Assembly: GCA_024637195.1 (NCBI GenBank)
Contig: JAGXFN010000006.1
Location: 62,001-126,000 of the forward strand
Length of the DNA stretch: 64,000 nt
Direction of reading: 5' to 3'
Source of the DNA: Arcobacter sp.
GTDB taxonomy: Bacteria; Campylobacterota; Campylobacteria; Campylobacterales; Sulfurimonadaceae
The notes below the pieces were generated by a model. It saw only the letters and a list, made by a program, of their open reading frames with translations, had not been told where the DNA came from and made no database searches. Shown here piece after piece: positions 1-7,127 of this stretch. Position 1 is the first letter of the stretch; each line of letters starts with the position of its first letter. Position numbers and translations under genes: made by a program.

Positions 1-374
1 CTCGTCATGATGAAGGGAGCTTTCTGCTTTTTGAGTTCGTTTAGACGTGTGATAACGGCGTGCACAACGTCAGGCTCGATAAAGGGCTCGTCGGCCTGGA
101 TATTGACGATGATGTCCTCGTCTTTGAGGTGAAGAAGCTGGGCGGCTTCGTTGATGCGGTCGGTTCCGCTTTTGTGCGTATCAGACGTCATTATCGCTCT
201 GTAGCCATACTGCTCGCATAGATCGATCACTTCTTGGGAATCGGTTGCGATCGCTATATCATCCAAATGCTCTACCTGTTTTGCGGTACGAATCACCATA
301 GGAAGACCACCGATATCGGCTAAGACTTTCTTGGGAAAACGCGAAGAAGCGAGTCGGGCAGGGATAATAATCAT
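1..374 (-). CDS. kdsB: 3-deoxy-manno-octulosonate cytidylyltransferase, N-terminal part (runs off the window)
   Basis: CMP-KDO synthetase activates KDO with CTP in the cytoplasm for lipopolysaccharide inner-core synthesis. The N-terminus carries the family's nucleotide-binding signature (IIIPARLASSRFPKK), then GLPMVIRT, the ATDS turn and NIQADEPF, all typical of KdsB. About 124 codons are present; the C-terminal half lies before base 1. The start is an ATG preceded by AAGG on the minus strand. It diverges from trmN6, and a minus-strand -10 (TATACT at 424-429) lies in the shared 75-base spacer. The identification is firm. Confidence 0.93.
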   Translation of the reverse strand, partial: MIIIPARLASSRFPKKVLADIGGLPMVIRTAKQVEHLDDIAIATDSQEVIDLCEQYGYRAIMTSDTHKSGTDRINEAAQLLHLKDEDIIVNIQADEPFIEPDVVHAVITRLNELKKQKAPFIMT

Positions 375-402
375 TTTTAACCTTTGTATGGAAGAAATTT
401 GA

Positions 403-408
403 TATAAT
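403..408 (+). promoter_or_regulatory. -10 element (TATAAT) upstream of trmN6
   Basis: A perfect TATAAT lies in an AT-rich spacer and would start transcription near base 415, about 35 bases before the proposed CTG start of trmN6. No clear -35 is visible, which is usual for sigma-70 promoters in this phylum. A TATACT on the other strand (424-429) can serve kdsB. Predicted by eye. Confidence 0.5.
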
Positions 409-449
409 CAATTTTATTTTAAAAGTATAGCTAAAAGAAGGACAAAAAA

Positions 450-1142
450 CTGCTTTTATACCAACCGTCAGAGGGGTATTGCTACAACAGCGATTCTATT
501 TTTTTATACGATTTTATCTCCTCATTTAAGCTTAAAGGGCGCCTTCTTGATGTCGGAACGGGCTGCGGGATACTGGGTCTTTTGGTAGGACGCGACAATG
601 CGGTAAGCGTGGAGGGTGTAGAGAAGCAGTGGGCATTTTGCCAGTACGCCCAAAAAAATGCCGAAGTCAATAAACTGCCATATATTATGCACCAGGGGGA
701 CTTTTTGGCGTATGAGGATGAAAAAGGATTTGACGTTATTATCTCCAATCCTCCTTTTTATCACGAGGGCTCCTCAAAGAGTGAGAATGAGATGCGCCAT
801 ACGGCACGCTATAACACCCATCTTCCACTCGAGCAGTTTTTTAAAAAGGTCTCGCGTCTATTGCGTCCGCGCGGCCATTTTGTCTTCTGCTATGATCCGC
901 AGCAGTTTCAGAGCATCTGCGCGGAACTGATGAAGGTGAATCTGACGATCGAGACGGTGCAGTTCATCCATCCCAAGCGAGAGAGAAAAGCTTCCTTGGT
1001 TATGGTCCAAGCGCGCAAAAACTCGAAAGCCCTGACGGAAGTCAGAGCGCCATTTATCGCATTTGACGAGGATGAAATCTCATCAGCTGCACACATGATT
1101 TATAAAAAAGCAAGGACACACAGTATAAAATGTACCCTTTAA
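450..1142 (+). CDS. TrmN6-like tRNA/protein N6-adenine methyltransferase, CTG start
   Basis: SAM-dependent methyltransferase of the TrmN6/YfiC type, which methylates adenine 37 of tRNA-Val in E. coli. The SAM motif I (DVGTGCGILGLL, residues 34-45) and the catalytic NPPF (100-103) are clear. The conserved N-terminus MLLYQPSEGYCYNSDS reads in frame only from CTG at 450. That codon is preceded by AAGAAGGA at 7 bases, and a stop lies at 432-434 with no ATG, GTG or TTG between. The first conventional start, TTG 582, would delete motif I. Length 230 aa is normal for the family. The gene overlaps the next one by 13 bases. Exact substrate is inferred from the family. Confidence 0.8.
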   Translation: MLLYQPSEGYCYNSDSIFLYDFISSFKLKGRLLDVGTGCGILGLLVGRDNAVSVEGVEKQWAFCQYAQKNAEVNKLPYIMHQGDFLAYEDEKGFDVIISNPPFYHEGSSKSENEMRHTARYNTHLPLEQFFKKVSRLLRPRGHFVFCYDPQQFQSICAELMKVNLTIETVQFIHPKRERKASLVMVQARKNSKALTEVRAPFIAFDEDEISSAAHMIYKKARTHSIKCTL

Positions 1143-1525
1143 TGAATGAAGACGGCTATCATTACAGTTTTAACCCCAATGCCTGCGAAAGCTGCGGCGG
1201 GAACTGTTGCACGGGAGAGAGCGGATATGTCTATTTGAACCAGGCGGAGATGGAAAATATTGCTGACTTTTTAAAACTCCCGCTGGATGAGTTTGCGCAG
1301 GAGTGTCTCATTAAAAACGGCTACAAGTTTTCACTCAAAGAGAAGGTCGTGGTCGCAGGTTCGCATGACTGCATCTTTTTTGACCGAGCAATCAACGGCT
1401 GCGGCATCTACCCGGTGCGTCCGACACAGTGTCGTACCTTTCCCTTCTGGAGTTATTTTAAAACGCACAAAGAAGAGCTGCGGACGGAGTGTCCCGGCAT
1501 ACTTTTTAAGGATGAGAATGTCTAA
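1130..1525 (+). CDS. YkgJ-family cysteine cluster protein (putative Zn/Fe-binding)
   Basis: Small 131-aa protein with the CxxCxxxCC cluster (Cys19, 22, 26, 27) followed by further cysteines in DCIFFDR..GCGIYPVRPTQCRTFPFW, the signature of the UPF0153/YkgJ family. These proteins are thought to bind a metal or Fe-S centre, but no enzymatic role is established. It overlaps the end of the methyltransferase gene by 13 bases and the lipoprotein gene by 8 bases, so it is very likely translated from the same mRNA. Family assignment is secure; function is unknown. Confidence 0.85.
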   Translation: MYPLMNEDGYHYSFNPNACESCGGNCCTGESGYVYLNQAEMENIADFLKLPLDEFAQECLIKNGYKFSLKEKVVVAGSHDCIFFDRAINGCGIYPVRPTQCRTFPFWSYFKTHKEELRTECPGILFKDENV

Positions 1526-2804
1526 GCTCTTATCGTCACTCCTGATAGTGGCCTCACTTCTTTTCACCGCATGCTCGCAGCATCAAGAGCCGCTGCCTCC
1601 TAACGTAAAAAGTTTTGAAGATGAAGACAGGCTCATCATTTATGCTCTTTACGCCAAAAGCCAGGGGGATGCAAACTCGACAATATCTTTGTTTGAGATG
1701 CTGTACGAAAAGTCCGGTAGAAAAGAGTACCGCAACGAAGAACTCATAGCGATGATACAATCGCGCCAAAACGAAAGAGCGCTGAAGAAGATAGAGGTAT
1801 ACAAGGCGGAGCTTGACGAAGGCGAGATCGATGTGGAGCTGGAGCGTTTACAGATCGCTGCTTTGATGGAACTGAACGCTTATGAACAGGCGAAAAACCT
1901 GGCATTGGACTTGGTTGAGCACACAAAAGCGGCCAGCGAGTATCAGCAGATCGCAGCGATATATATGATACAGGGCAGATATGAATTTGCCTTGCGCTAC
2001 CTTCAAAGTGCCTATGCAATCAATTATGACGAGGGCATACTCGACAAGATGGCCATCATCTTGTATGTCAACTTGAACCGCAAAGCCGAAGCGATCTCTC
2101 ATCTTGAGACGCACATACGCCTTCATGGCTGCTCCGAGATAACCTGTACACGGCTAGGGAGTTTTTACAGTGAAGAAAACAACGTAGAGGGGATGTTGCG
2201 CATCTATCTCAGGCTCTATGACAGCACAAAAGATGAGAAGTATGCGCAGACGGTGATCAAGCTTTATAACTATAAAAAAGATGTGATTTCTTTGATACGG
2301 TTTCTTGAAAAGAGTGAAAGCGATGATGCCCTCTTGCTGCAGCTCTATATTAGTACGAAAAACTATCCAAAAGTGGTCAGCCTCGCGGACAAACTCTATA
2401 AAGAAGACGGCGATCCTTACTATTTGGGACAGAGCGCGATCTTCGAGTACGAGGGCGCGGAAGACAAACACAATGAGGCCATGGTCGCTTCGGTGATGAA
2501 AAAACTTAAACGTGTTATCGAGTACTCCGAGAATGCGATGTACCTGAACTATCTGGGCTATCTTCTGATCGACCATGAGATTAATGTAGAAGAGGGAATG
2601 GCCTTTGTAAAAAAGGCGCTGGAAGTAGAACCGGAGTCCCCTTACTATCTTGACTCTTTGGCCTGGGGATACTACAAACTGGACAATTGCAAAAAAGCCT
2701 TAAAGTTGATGAAAAAAGTGCAGAAAAACCTTGGAAAAGAAGACGCAGAAGTAAGCGCGCATATGAAAGCGATCAAAGCCTGTATTAAAAAGAAAGGAAA
2801 GTAG
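1518..2804 (+). CDS. TPR-repeat lipoprotein
   Basis: Predicted outer-membrane or periplasmic lipoprotein of 428 aa. The N-terminus MSKLLSSLLIVASLLFTAC is a lipoprotein signal peptide with Cys at the end of the lipobox. The rest is alpha-helical with repeated TPR-like units (for example EYQQIAAIYMIQGRYEFALR and PYYLDSLAWGYYKLDNCKKA near the C-terminus). ATG 1518 was chosen because AAGG sits 6 bases upstream; ATG 1512 is an alternative. The frame stays open upstream to 1287, but that stretch overlaps the ykgJ-like gene and lacks a signal sequence. Likely a scaffold in envelope assembly, by analogy only. Confidence 0.8.
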   Translation: MSKLLSSLLIVASLLFTACSQHQEPLPPNVKSFEDEDRLIIYALYAKSQGDANSTISLFEMLYEKSGRKEYRNEELIAMIQSRQNERALKKIEVYKAELDEGEIDVELERLQIAALMELNAYEQAKNLALDLVEHTKAASEYQQIAAIYMIQGRYEFALRYLQSAYAINYDEGILDKMAIILYVNLNRKAEAISHLETHIRLHGCSEITCTRLGSFYSEENNVEGMLRIYLRLYDSTKDEKYAQTVIKLYNYKKDVISLIRFLEKSESDDALLLQLYISTKNYPKVVSLADKLYKEDGDPYYLGQSAIFEYEGAEDKHNEAMVASVMKKLKRVIEYSENAMYLNYLGYLLIDHEINVEEGMAFVKKALEVEPESPYYLDSLAWGYYKLDNCKKALKLMKKVQKNLGKEDAEVSAHMKAIKACIKKKGK

Positions 2805-2810
2805 AAGTTA

Positions 2811-3599
2811 ATGATTTTAGACGATATCATCAAAAAGACAAAAGAAGACCTGGTCATCAGGGAAAAGAAGTTCCCGCTTGAGTGGCTGGGACGCTCCTTG
2901 GCATTCAATGCACGACAGCCCCGAGATATTCACGAGTACTTGTGCTCAAGCGAGGATGAACCTTACCGCATTATAGCCGAGGTGAAAAAAGCAAGTCCTT
3001 CAAAGGGCGTTATTCGTGAGGATTTTGATCCTTTGGCGATCGCGCAGGCTTACGAAAGAGGGGGCGCGAATGCGATCTCCGTCTTGACGGAACCGCATTT
3101 TTTTCAAGGAGACCTGGAGTATCTTGCGGGTATACGCCGCTATGTCGGCACCCCGCTTTTACGCAAAGACTTTATCGTCAGCAAGTATCAGATATTGGAG
3201 GCCTTGGTCTACGGAGCTGATTTTATTCTTCTTATCGCCAAAGCGCTCTCTCGAAAAGAGCTCAAAGAGCTGCTGAACTATTCACGCCATTTGGGTATGG
3301 AAGCGCTGGTGGAGATCCATGACAAGACAGACCTGACCAAGGCGATCTTCGCGGGTGCGGATATCATCGGTATCAACCACCGCAACCTCGAAACCTTTGA
3401 GATGGATATGGAGCTGTGCCACAAGCTTATCCCGTTGATCCCCAACGGCAAGATCATCGTTGCCGAGAGCGGTATCTACGAGCACAAACAGCTCGAAGAG
3501 CTCCATAAGATCGGCGTAGATGCCTTCTTGGTGGGGGAGTCGTTTATGCGCCAGGACGACATCGAAGGCGCGATCCGCACCCTAAAGACCGGAAAATAG
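2811..3599 (+). CDS. trpC: Indole-3-glycerol phosphate synthase
   Basis: TrpC closes the indole ring: CDRP is converted to indole-3-glycerol phosphate plus CO2 and water, the fourth dedicated step of tryptophan synthesis. The TIM-barrel signatures are all visible: [12 protein letters not shown] (catalytic Lys), [29 protein letters not shown] and VAESGI. Length 262 aa is standard. The gene starts 6 bases after the TPR lipoprotein and ends the plus-strand operon. It is not next to other trp genes; trpE is at the far end of the window, so the trp genes are dispersed here. Cytoplasmic. Confidence 0.95.
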   Translation: MILDDIIKKTKEDLVIREKKFPLEWLGRSLAFNARQPRDIHEYLCSSEDEPYRIIAEVKKASPSKGVIREDFDPLAIAQAYERGGANAISVLTEPHFFQGDLEYLAGIRRYVGTPLLRKDFIVSKYQILEALVYGADFILLIAKALSRKELKELLNYSRHLGMEALVEIHDKTDLTKAIFAGADIIGINHRNLETFEMDMELCHKLIPLIPNGKIIVAESGIYEHKQLEELHKIGVDAFLVGESFMRQDDIEGAIRTLKTGK

Positions 3600-3628
3600 T
3601 TTTCAGCGCTAATCTGAAAGCGATAAAA

Positions 3629-3712
3629 CTACTCGAGTAGTTTTTTGGCGCACTCGTTAATGCGTTTTCCGTCCGCTTTTACCGATAGCTTTTGGAGGCC
3701 GCGCCCATAATC
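3629..3712 (-). pseudogene. Decayed copy of the yqeY 3' end
   Basis: About 84 bases match the last part of yqeY (5806-5889) in the same orientation at roughly 85% identity by eye. The match includes the palindrome CTACTCGAGTAG over the stop codon. Read on the minus strand it gives KADGKRINECAKKLLE, against KADGKRINECAKNLLE in the intact gene. A one-base deletion (AAAAG for AAACTG) breaks the frame just upstream, and similarity ends at about 3712. It lies between trpC and the GGDEF gene, so that gene is flanked by two copies of the yqeY tail. Confidence 0.8.
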
Positions 3713-3779
3713 TTCTCAATTAGACCCCTGTGATGAATTTCAATTGTTCACCTCGTTTCTTCCACTATCTCAAAAAAAC

Positions 3780-5603
3780 TTAATCAGTATATTGTAAAAG
3801 TGGAGATTCACGTACAGGGGATGTGTTTCTTTCATAAACATGAACGCTATTTCGTCCATGCTCTTTGACGTAGTAGAGTGCTTGATCAGCTTTTGCTAAA
3901 AGGGAATAAATAGTCTCTTCACTATCAATACAATCACAAATCCCAATGCTAGCCGTCACCTTTAAAATAGAATCTTTATAAAAAATTTCCAGTCCGTTTA
4001 TCATTTGCAACAAGGTGTTTGCTTTTTCAAATGCTTGAGAAGACTTTGTGTGCGAAAGCAGGATTACAAATTCCTCTCCCCCGATTCTTGCGAAAAAGTC
4101 TGTGTCTCTGAGGTGATTGCTTACCTCTTTGGTAAATGATATAAGAACGGTATCTCCTGCCTCATGTCCATAGGTGTCATTTATATTTTTAAAAAAGTCT
4201 AAATCTAAAATCACTAAGGAAAAATCGGTTTTGTATCGAATGGCATCATAGATCAGTTTTTCGCCGTGTTCTACAAAAGCCCTTCGATTGTAAATGCCCG
4301 TCATTTCATCCATTCTAGCTATTTTTTCAGCTTTTCGTGTCTGTATTTCCAGCTCATGGGTTCTTTTTTTGACCTCTGATTCTAGAGTTTTCTTCGCCAC
4401 TTCCAAACTCTGTTTCGCTTTGTTTTGTTCTTTGAGATAGTCATGTTCTAAAATAGTGATTCTATCCGCCAAAGCTATGGACAGCAATATTCCCTCCACT
4501 ATAAATCCAAACCTGCTCATCCAATAGAGAAGCTCACTTGTTTGCAGAACTTCTGAAAAACGAAGGATTATAATCATAACGGTGATGGAAACGACAAGAG
4601 AAGCTAAGGTATACCCTCTTGCGATTTTATATCCGGCACGCCAAAGTTTGAATCCCAGTATAGGAAAAAAAATAAAAGACAAAAGACTTATCTGAACTAT
4701 TCCTATGGCGAGATGTCGCTGACCTAAAAATGCCAGTACCAGAGCGAGTGCATTAAATATAATCAATATTTTTAAAATTTTATCTGCTCTAGGGAGCAAT
4801 TTATCAGTCTCTAAAAACGCTCGCGTGAAAAAAATAAAAGATATTAAAAGCGTTATTATCGACAAAAAGGGCATCATATCGATTAAATATATTGATGTAT
4901 TCCATAAATAGTGTGCTCCAATTTGGTTGAACGTCAGCATGGAAAAAATAGTACCCAAAAGATAGATGTTGTACCAAAAGTACTCTTTTTTTCTTAAAAT
5001 GAGCCAGATAAAGATATTGTAAAATAGCAAAATAGAGATTGCACTACTGAGTCCCACTATCATATAGAAGCGGAATTGTTCGGATTTTTCAAACTCCTCT
5101 TTAGTCCAGAGGGTGTGAAATGTTTCCATAATTCCATAGTTTTCGTAAGCAAGTTTTAGGTAAATGGTGTTTTCAGTTTTTTGCATCGTATTAAACTCGA
5201 ATGCGGTACGCTCCTTAAAAGAGATGACGGATGTATCTATAAAGTGATCGCCTTTTAAAAAATGAGAAAGAAGAACGCCGTTGTCATCGTATTGCCAGCT
5301 TTGAAATTCGTCAATCTGAGCATAGTTAAACTTTAAAATCCAATCGATAGGCTTATTTGTTGGATTCTTAACATGAAGTTTTAGCCACCAGTTCGAGTTG
5401 CTTGTTCCTTGGTTGGAATGGAAAGAGTTTTTGCTTTCAAACTCAGCGTTTTTTATCTCTTCCACATCCATCTTTTTTGTTTTATCTTCAAAATAAGAGA
5501 TATAGGGAATAGTGCTCAAACCTTCCATTTTGCAGGAGAGTTGAAGCACATCCGCATGTAGCATGAGTGTTGTAAAAAGGAAAAAAAATAATATTTTAAG
5601 CAT
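3780..5603 (-). CDS. 7TM-DISM sensor diguanylate cyclase (GGDEF)
   Basis: Membrane-bound sensor of 607 aa that should make c-di-GMP. Domains in order: signal peptide (1-18), periplasmic 7TMR-DISMED2 sensory domain (about 25-165), seven-helix 7TMR-DISM membrane region (about 180-390), a coiled coil (390-430) and a C-terminal GGDEF domain with RIGGEEF, an intact active-site loop. No Shine-Dalgarno sequence is evident before the ATG. It is flanked by two copies of the yqeY 3' end and looks more AT-rich than its neighbours, so it may be a relatively recent insertion between trpC and yqeY. The ligand of the sensor cannot be told from sequence. Confidence 0.88.
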   Translation of the reverse strand: MLKILFFFLFTTLMLHADVLQLSCKMEGLSTIPYISYFEDKTKKMDVEEIKNAEFESKNSFHSNQGTSNSNWWLKLHVKNPTNKPIDWILKFNYAQIDEFQSWQYDDNGVLLSHFLKGDHFIDTSVISFKERTAFEFNTMQKTENTIYLKLAYENYGIMETFHTLWTKEEFEKSEQFRFYMIVGLSSAISILLFYNIFIWLILRKKEYFWYNIYLLGTIFSMLTFNQIGAHYLWNTSIYLIDMMPFLSIITLLISFIFFTRAFLETDKLLPRADKILKILIIFNALALVLAFLGQRHLAIGIVQISLLSFIFFPILGFKLWRAGYKIARGYTLASLVVSITVMIIILRFSEVLQTSELLYWMSRFGFIVEGILLSIALADRITILEHDYLKEQNKAKQSLEVAKKTLESEVKKRTHELEIQTRKAEKIARMDEMTGIYNRRAFVEHGEKLIYDAIRYKTDFSLVILDLDFFKNINDTYGHEAGDTVLISFTKEVSNHLRDTDFFARIGGEEFVILLSHTKSSQAFEKANTLLQMINGLEIFYKDSILKVTASIGICDCIDSEETIYSLLAKADQALYYVKEHGRNSVHVYERNTSPVRESPLLQYTD

Positions 5604-5805
5604 ATGTTATATTTAAATCATCAAAAACTGAAGGTAAAAGACAATAACCTTATGGTGAATTTTAGTGATAAAATTTTATCGTATAAGAGGTAACACATTC
5701 ATTAAATATATCTTTTTCCCAGCCCATAAATGATAGAGCTTTTAAATCACACCCCTCATATAATAAGAAATTCCTAAAACATTAACTACGCCAAAAATGC
5801 CAAGA

Positions 5806-6252
5806 CTACTCGAGTAGGTTTTTGGCGCACTCGTTGATGCGTTTCCCATCCGCTTTTCCCGATAGCAGTTTGGAAGCCGCGCCCATCACCTTGCCGATAT
5901 CTTTCATGGACTCAGCGCCGACGTCGACAATGATGGTTTTAAGCGCAGTTTCAAGCTCGGTATCATCGAGCTGTTTTGGCATATAAACGTTGTAAATAGC
6001 TATCTCAGCGGCCTCTTTCTCATATAGGTCTTCACGGCCGGCCTCTTTGAACTGAGCGGCAGAATCTTGGCGCTGTTTGAGCTGCTTCTGGATGATTTTA
6101 CTGACATCTTCATCGCTAAGCTCTTTGCGCTCATCGACTTCAACCTGCTTAAACGCAGAGAGTAAAAGACGCAAAGCATCGCGTTTTTGAACCTCTTTTG
6201 CTTTCATCGCTTCTTTCATATCGTTTTTAATCTGATCTAATAATGTAGACAT
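5806..6252 (-). CDS. yqeY: GatB/YqeY domain protein
   Basis: A 148-aa stand-alone protein of the YqeY family, related to the tail domain of the GatB amidotransferase subunit. The family is widespread but its biochemical role is not settled; a link to tRNA or amidation is inferred from the domain. Helical sequence with GREDLYEKEAAEIAIYNVYMPKQ and the C-terminal KADGKRINECAKNLLE. The stop codon lies inside the 12-base palindrome CTACTCGAGTAG. It diverges from flgH, and the flgH sigma-54 type promoter starts 9 bases from its start codon. A partial, decayed second copy lies at 3629-3712. Confidence 0.88.
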   Translation of the reverse strand: MSTLLDQIKNDMKEAMKAKEVQKRDALRLLLSAFKQVEVDERKELSDEDVSKIIQKQLKQRQDSAAQFKEAGREDLYEKEAAEIAIYNVYMPKQLDDTELETALKTIIVDVGAESMKDIGKVMGAASKLLSGKADGKRINECAKNLLE

Positions 6253-6260
6253 TGTTATCC

Positions 6261-6276
6261 TTGGAACTTAAATTGC
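6261..6276 (+). promoter_or_regulatory. Sigma-54 (RpoN) type promoter of flgH
   Basis: TTGGAAC-N5-TTGC fits the -24/-12 consensus TTGGCAC-N5-TTGC, with GG and GC separated by exactly 10 bases and a T-run after the -12 element. Rod, ring and hook genes are RpoN-dependent in other Campylobacterota, which fits flgH. Transcription would begin near 6288, so the leader would open with the long hairpin at 6293-6343. Confidence 0.65.
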
Positions 6277-6292
6277 TTTTAGATTATACAAT

Positions 6293-6343
6293 AGACTTCC
6301 TGCATAACCCTTTGTCAACTCAGACGGGTTATGCAAGAAGTCT
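6293..6343 (+). repeat. 18-bp inverted repeat (hairpin) in the flgH leader
   Basis: Arms AGACTTCCTGCATAACCC (6293-6310) and GGGTTATGCAAGAAGTCT (6326-6343) are complementary at 17 of 18 positions with a 15-base loop. It begins about 5 bases after the predicted transcription start and ends 4 bases before the AAGGA ribosome-binding site of flgH. There is no T-run, so it is not a simple terminator. It may protect the mRNA 5' end or regulate translation, or be a leftover pair of transposon ends. Confidence 0.7.
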
Positions 6344-6356
6344 AATAAGGAAGATT

Positions 6357-7070
6357 ATGAACAAGATATATATTTCACTACTTTTAGCCGCATTTGCTTT
6401 TTCGGGATGCGCAAAGCATGTGGTCGATCCGGAGATCAATTTTAAGCCGCCCGAATATGTCGAACAGCTCCCTGCAAAAGAGACGCATGAAAACCTTGAC
6501 TCCCAAGGCAGTCTCTTCGGTCAGGGCGATAATCCGCTCTTCTCCGATCACAAGGCAATGCATATGAACGATATTGTGACGGTAGTGATCTCTGAAGCGG
6601 CGACATCCTCTTCGTCCAATACGAAAAAACTGGCAGAGACGGATAGCACAGCTTTGGGCGGTGGAGTCTTCACCGCAGGCGGAGGAAGCAGTACAGCGAA
6701 TGATATTGTCAACAAACTCAACCGTGCGAGCAACATCGGCTTTGCCGGAAACTCTTCGTCTAACTTTGACGGTTCAGGAAGGGCTTCGCACAACAACACC
6801 TTTGCTACGACAGTCTCCGCGCGCGTGATCAAGATTCTCTCCAATGGCAACTACTATGTCTCGGGCAGACGGGAGATACTGGTGGACGGCGAAAAGCAGG
6901 TGATTCAGCTCAGCGGTGTGATCCGCCCTTTTGATATAGACCAAAACAACCGGGTCAACTCAGAACAGATGGCCGATGCCAAGATCATGTACAAAACAGA
7001 GGGCGATCTGAAGCGTTCAACGCAGCAAGGCTGGGGAACCAAGCTTGTGCAGGCGATCTGGCCGTTTTAA
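6357..7070 (+). CDS. flgH: Flagellar L-ring protein
   Basis: FlgH is an outer-membrane lipoprotein forming the L-ring bushing around the flagellar rod. The start ATG at 6357 follows AAGGA and gives MNKIYISLLLAAFAFSGC, a lipoprotein signal with lipobox FSGC. Family motifs follow: SLFGQGDNPLFSDHKAMHMNDIVTV, TTVSARVIKILSNGNYYVSGRREI, and the C-terminal GVIRPFDIDQNNRVNS. Length 237 aa is usual. The frame continues upstream to 6252, but that part is leader. It stands alone here, apart from other ring and rod genes. Confidence 0.95.
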   Translation: MNKIYISLLLAAFAFSGCAKHVVDPEINFKPPEYVEQLPAKETHENLDSQGSLFGQGDNPLFSDHKAMHMNDIVTVVISEAATSSSSNTKKLAETDSTALGGGVFTAGGGSSTANDIVNKLNRASNIGFAGNSSSNFDGSGRASHNNTFATTVSARVIKILSNGNYYVSGRREILVDGEKQVIQLSGVIRPFDIDQNNRVNSEQMADAKIMYKTEGDLKRSTQQGWGTKLVQAIWPF

Positions 7071-7097
7071 TAGCTATGTGCAACGAAGATTTCTTGC

Positions 7098-7103
7098 TAT
7101 AAT
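7098..7103 (+). promoter_or_regulatory. -10 element (TTGCTATAAT) of the transglutaminase-like gene
   Basis: A perfect TATAAT preceded by TTGC, with a predicted start near 7110, 18 bases before the ATG at 7128. No convincing -35. It suggests this gene is transcribed separately from flgH. Confidence 0.5.
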
Positions 7104-7127
7104 GTAAGAAATTTCCCAGGGGTATTT

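Noticed and set aside
3601-3619. Stem TTTCAG/CTGAAA just after trpC as a terminator
   Set aside because: The stem is only 6 bp with a 7-base loop and no T-run follows. It could be chance.
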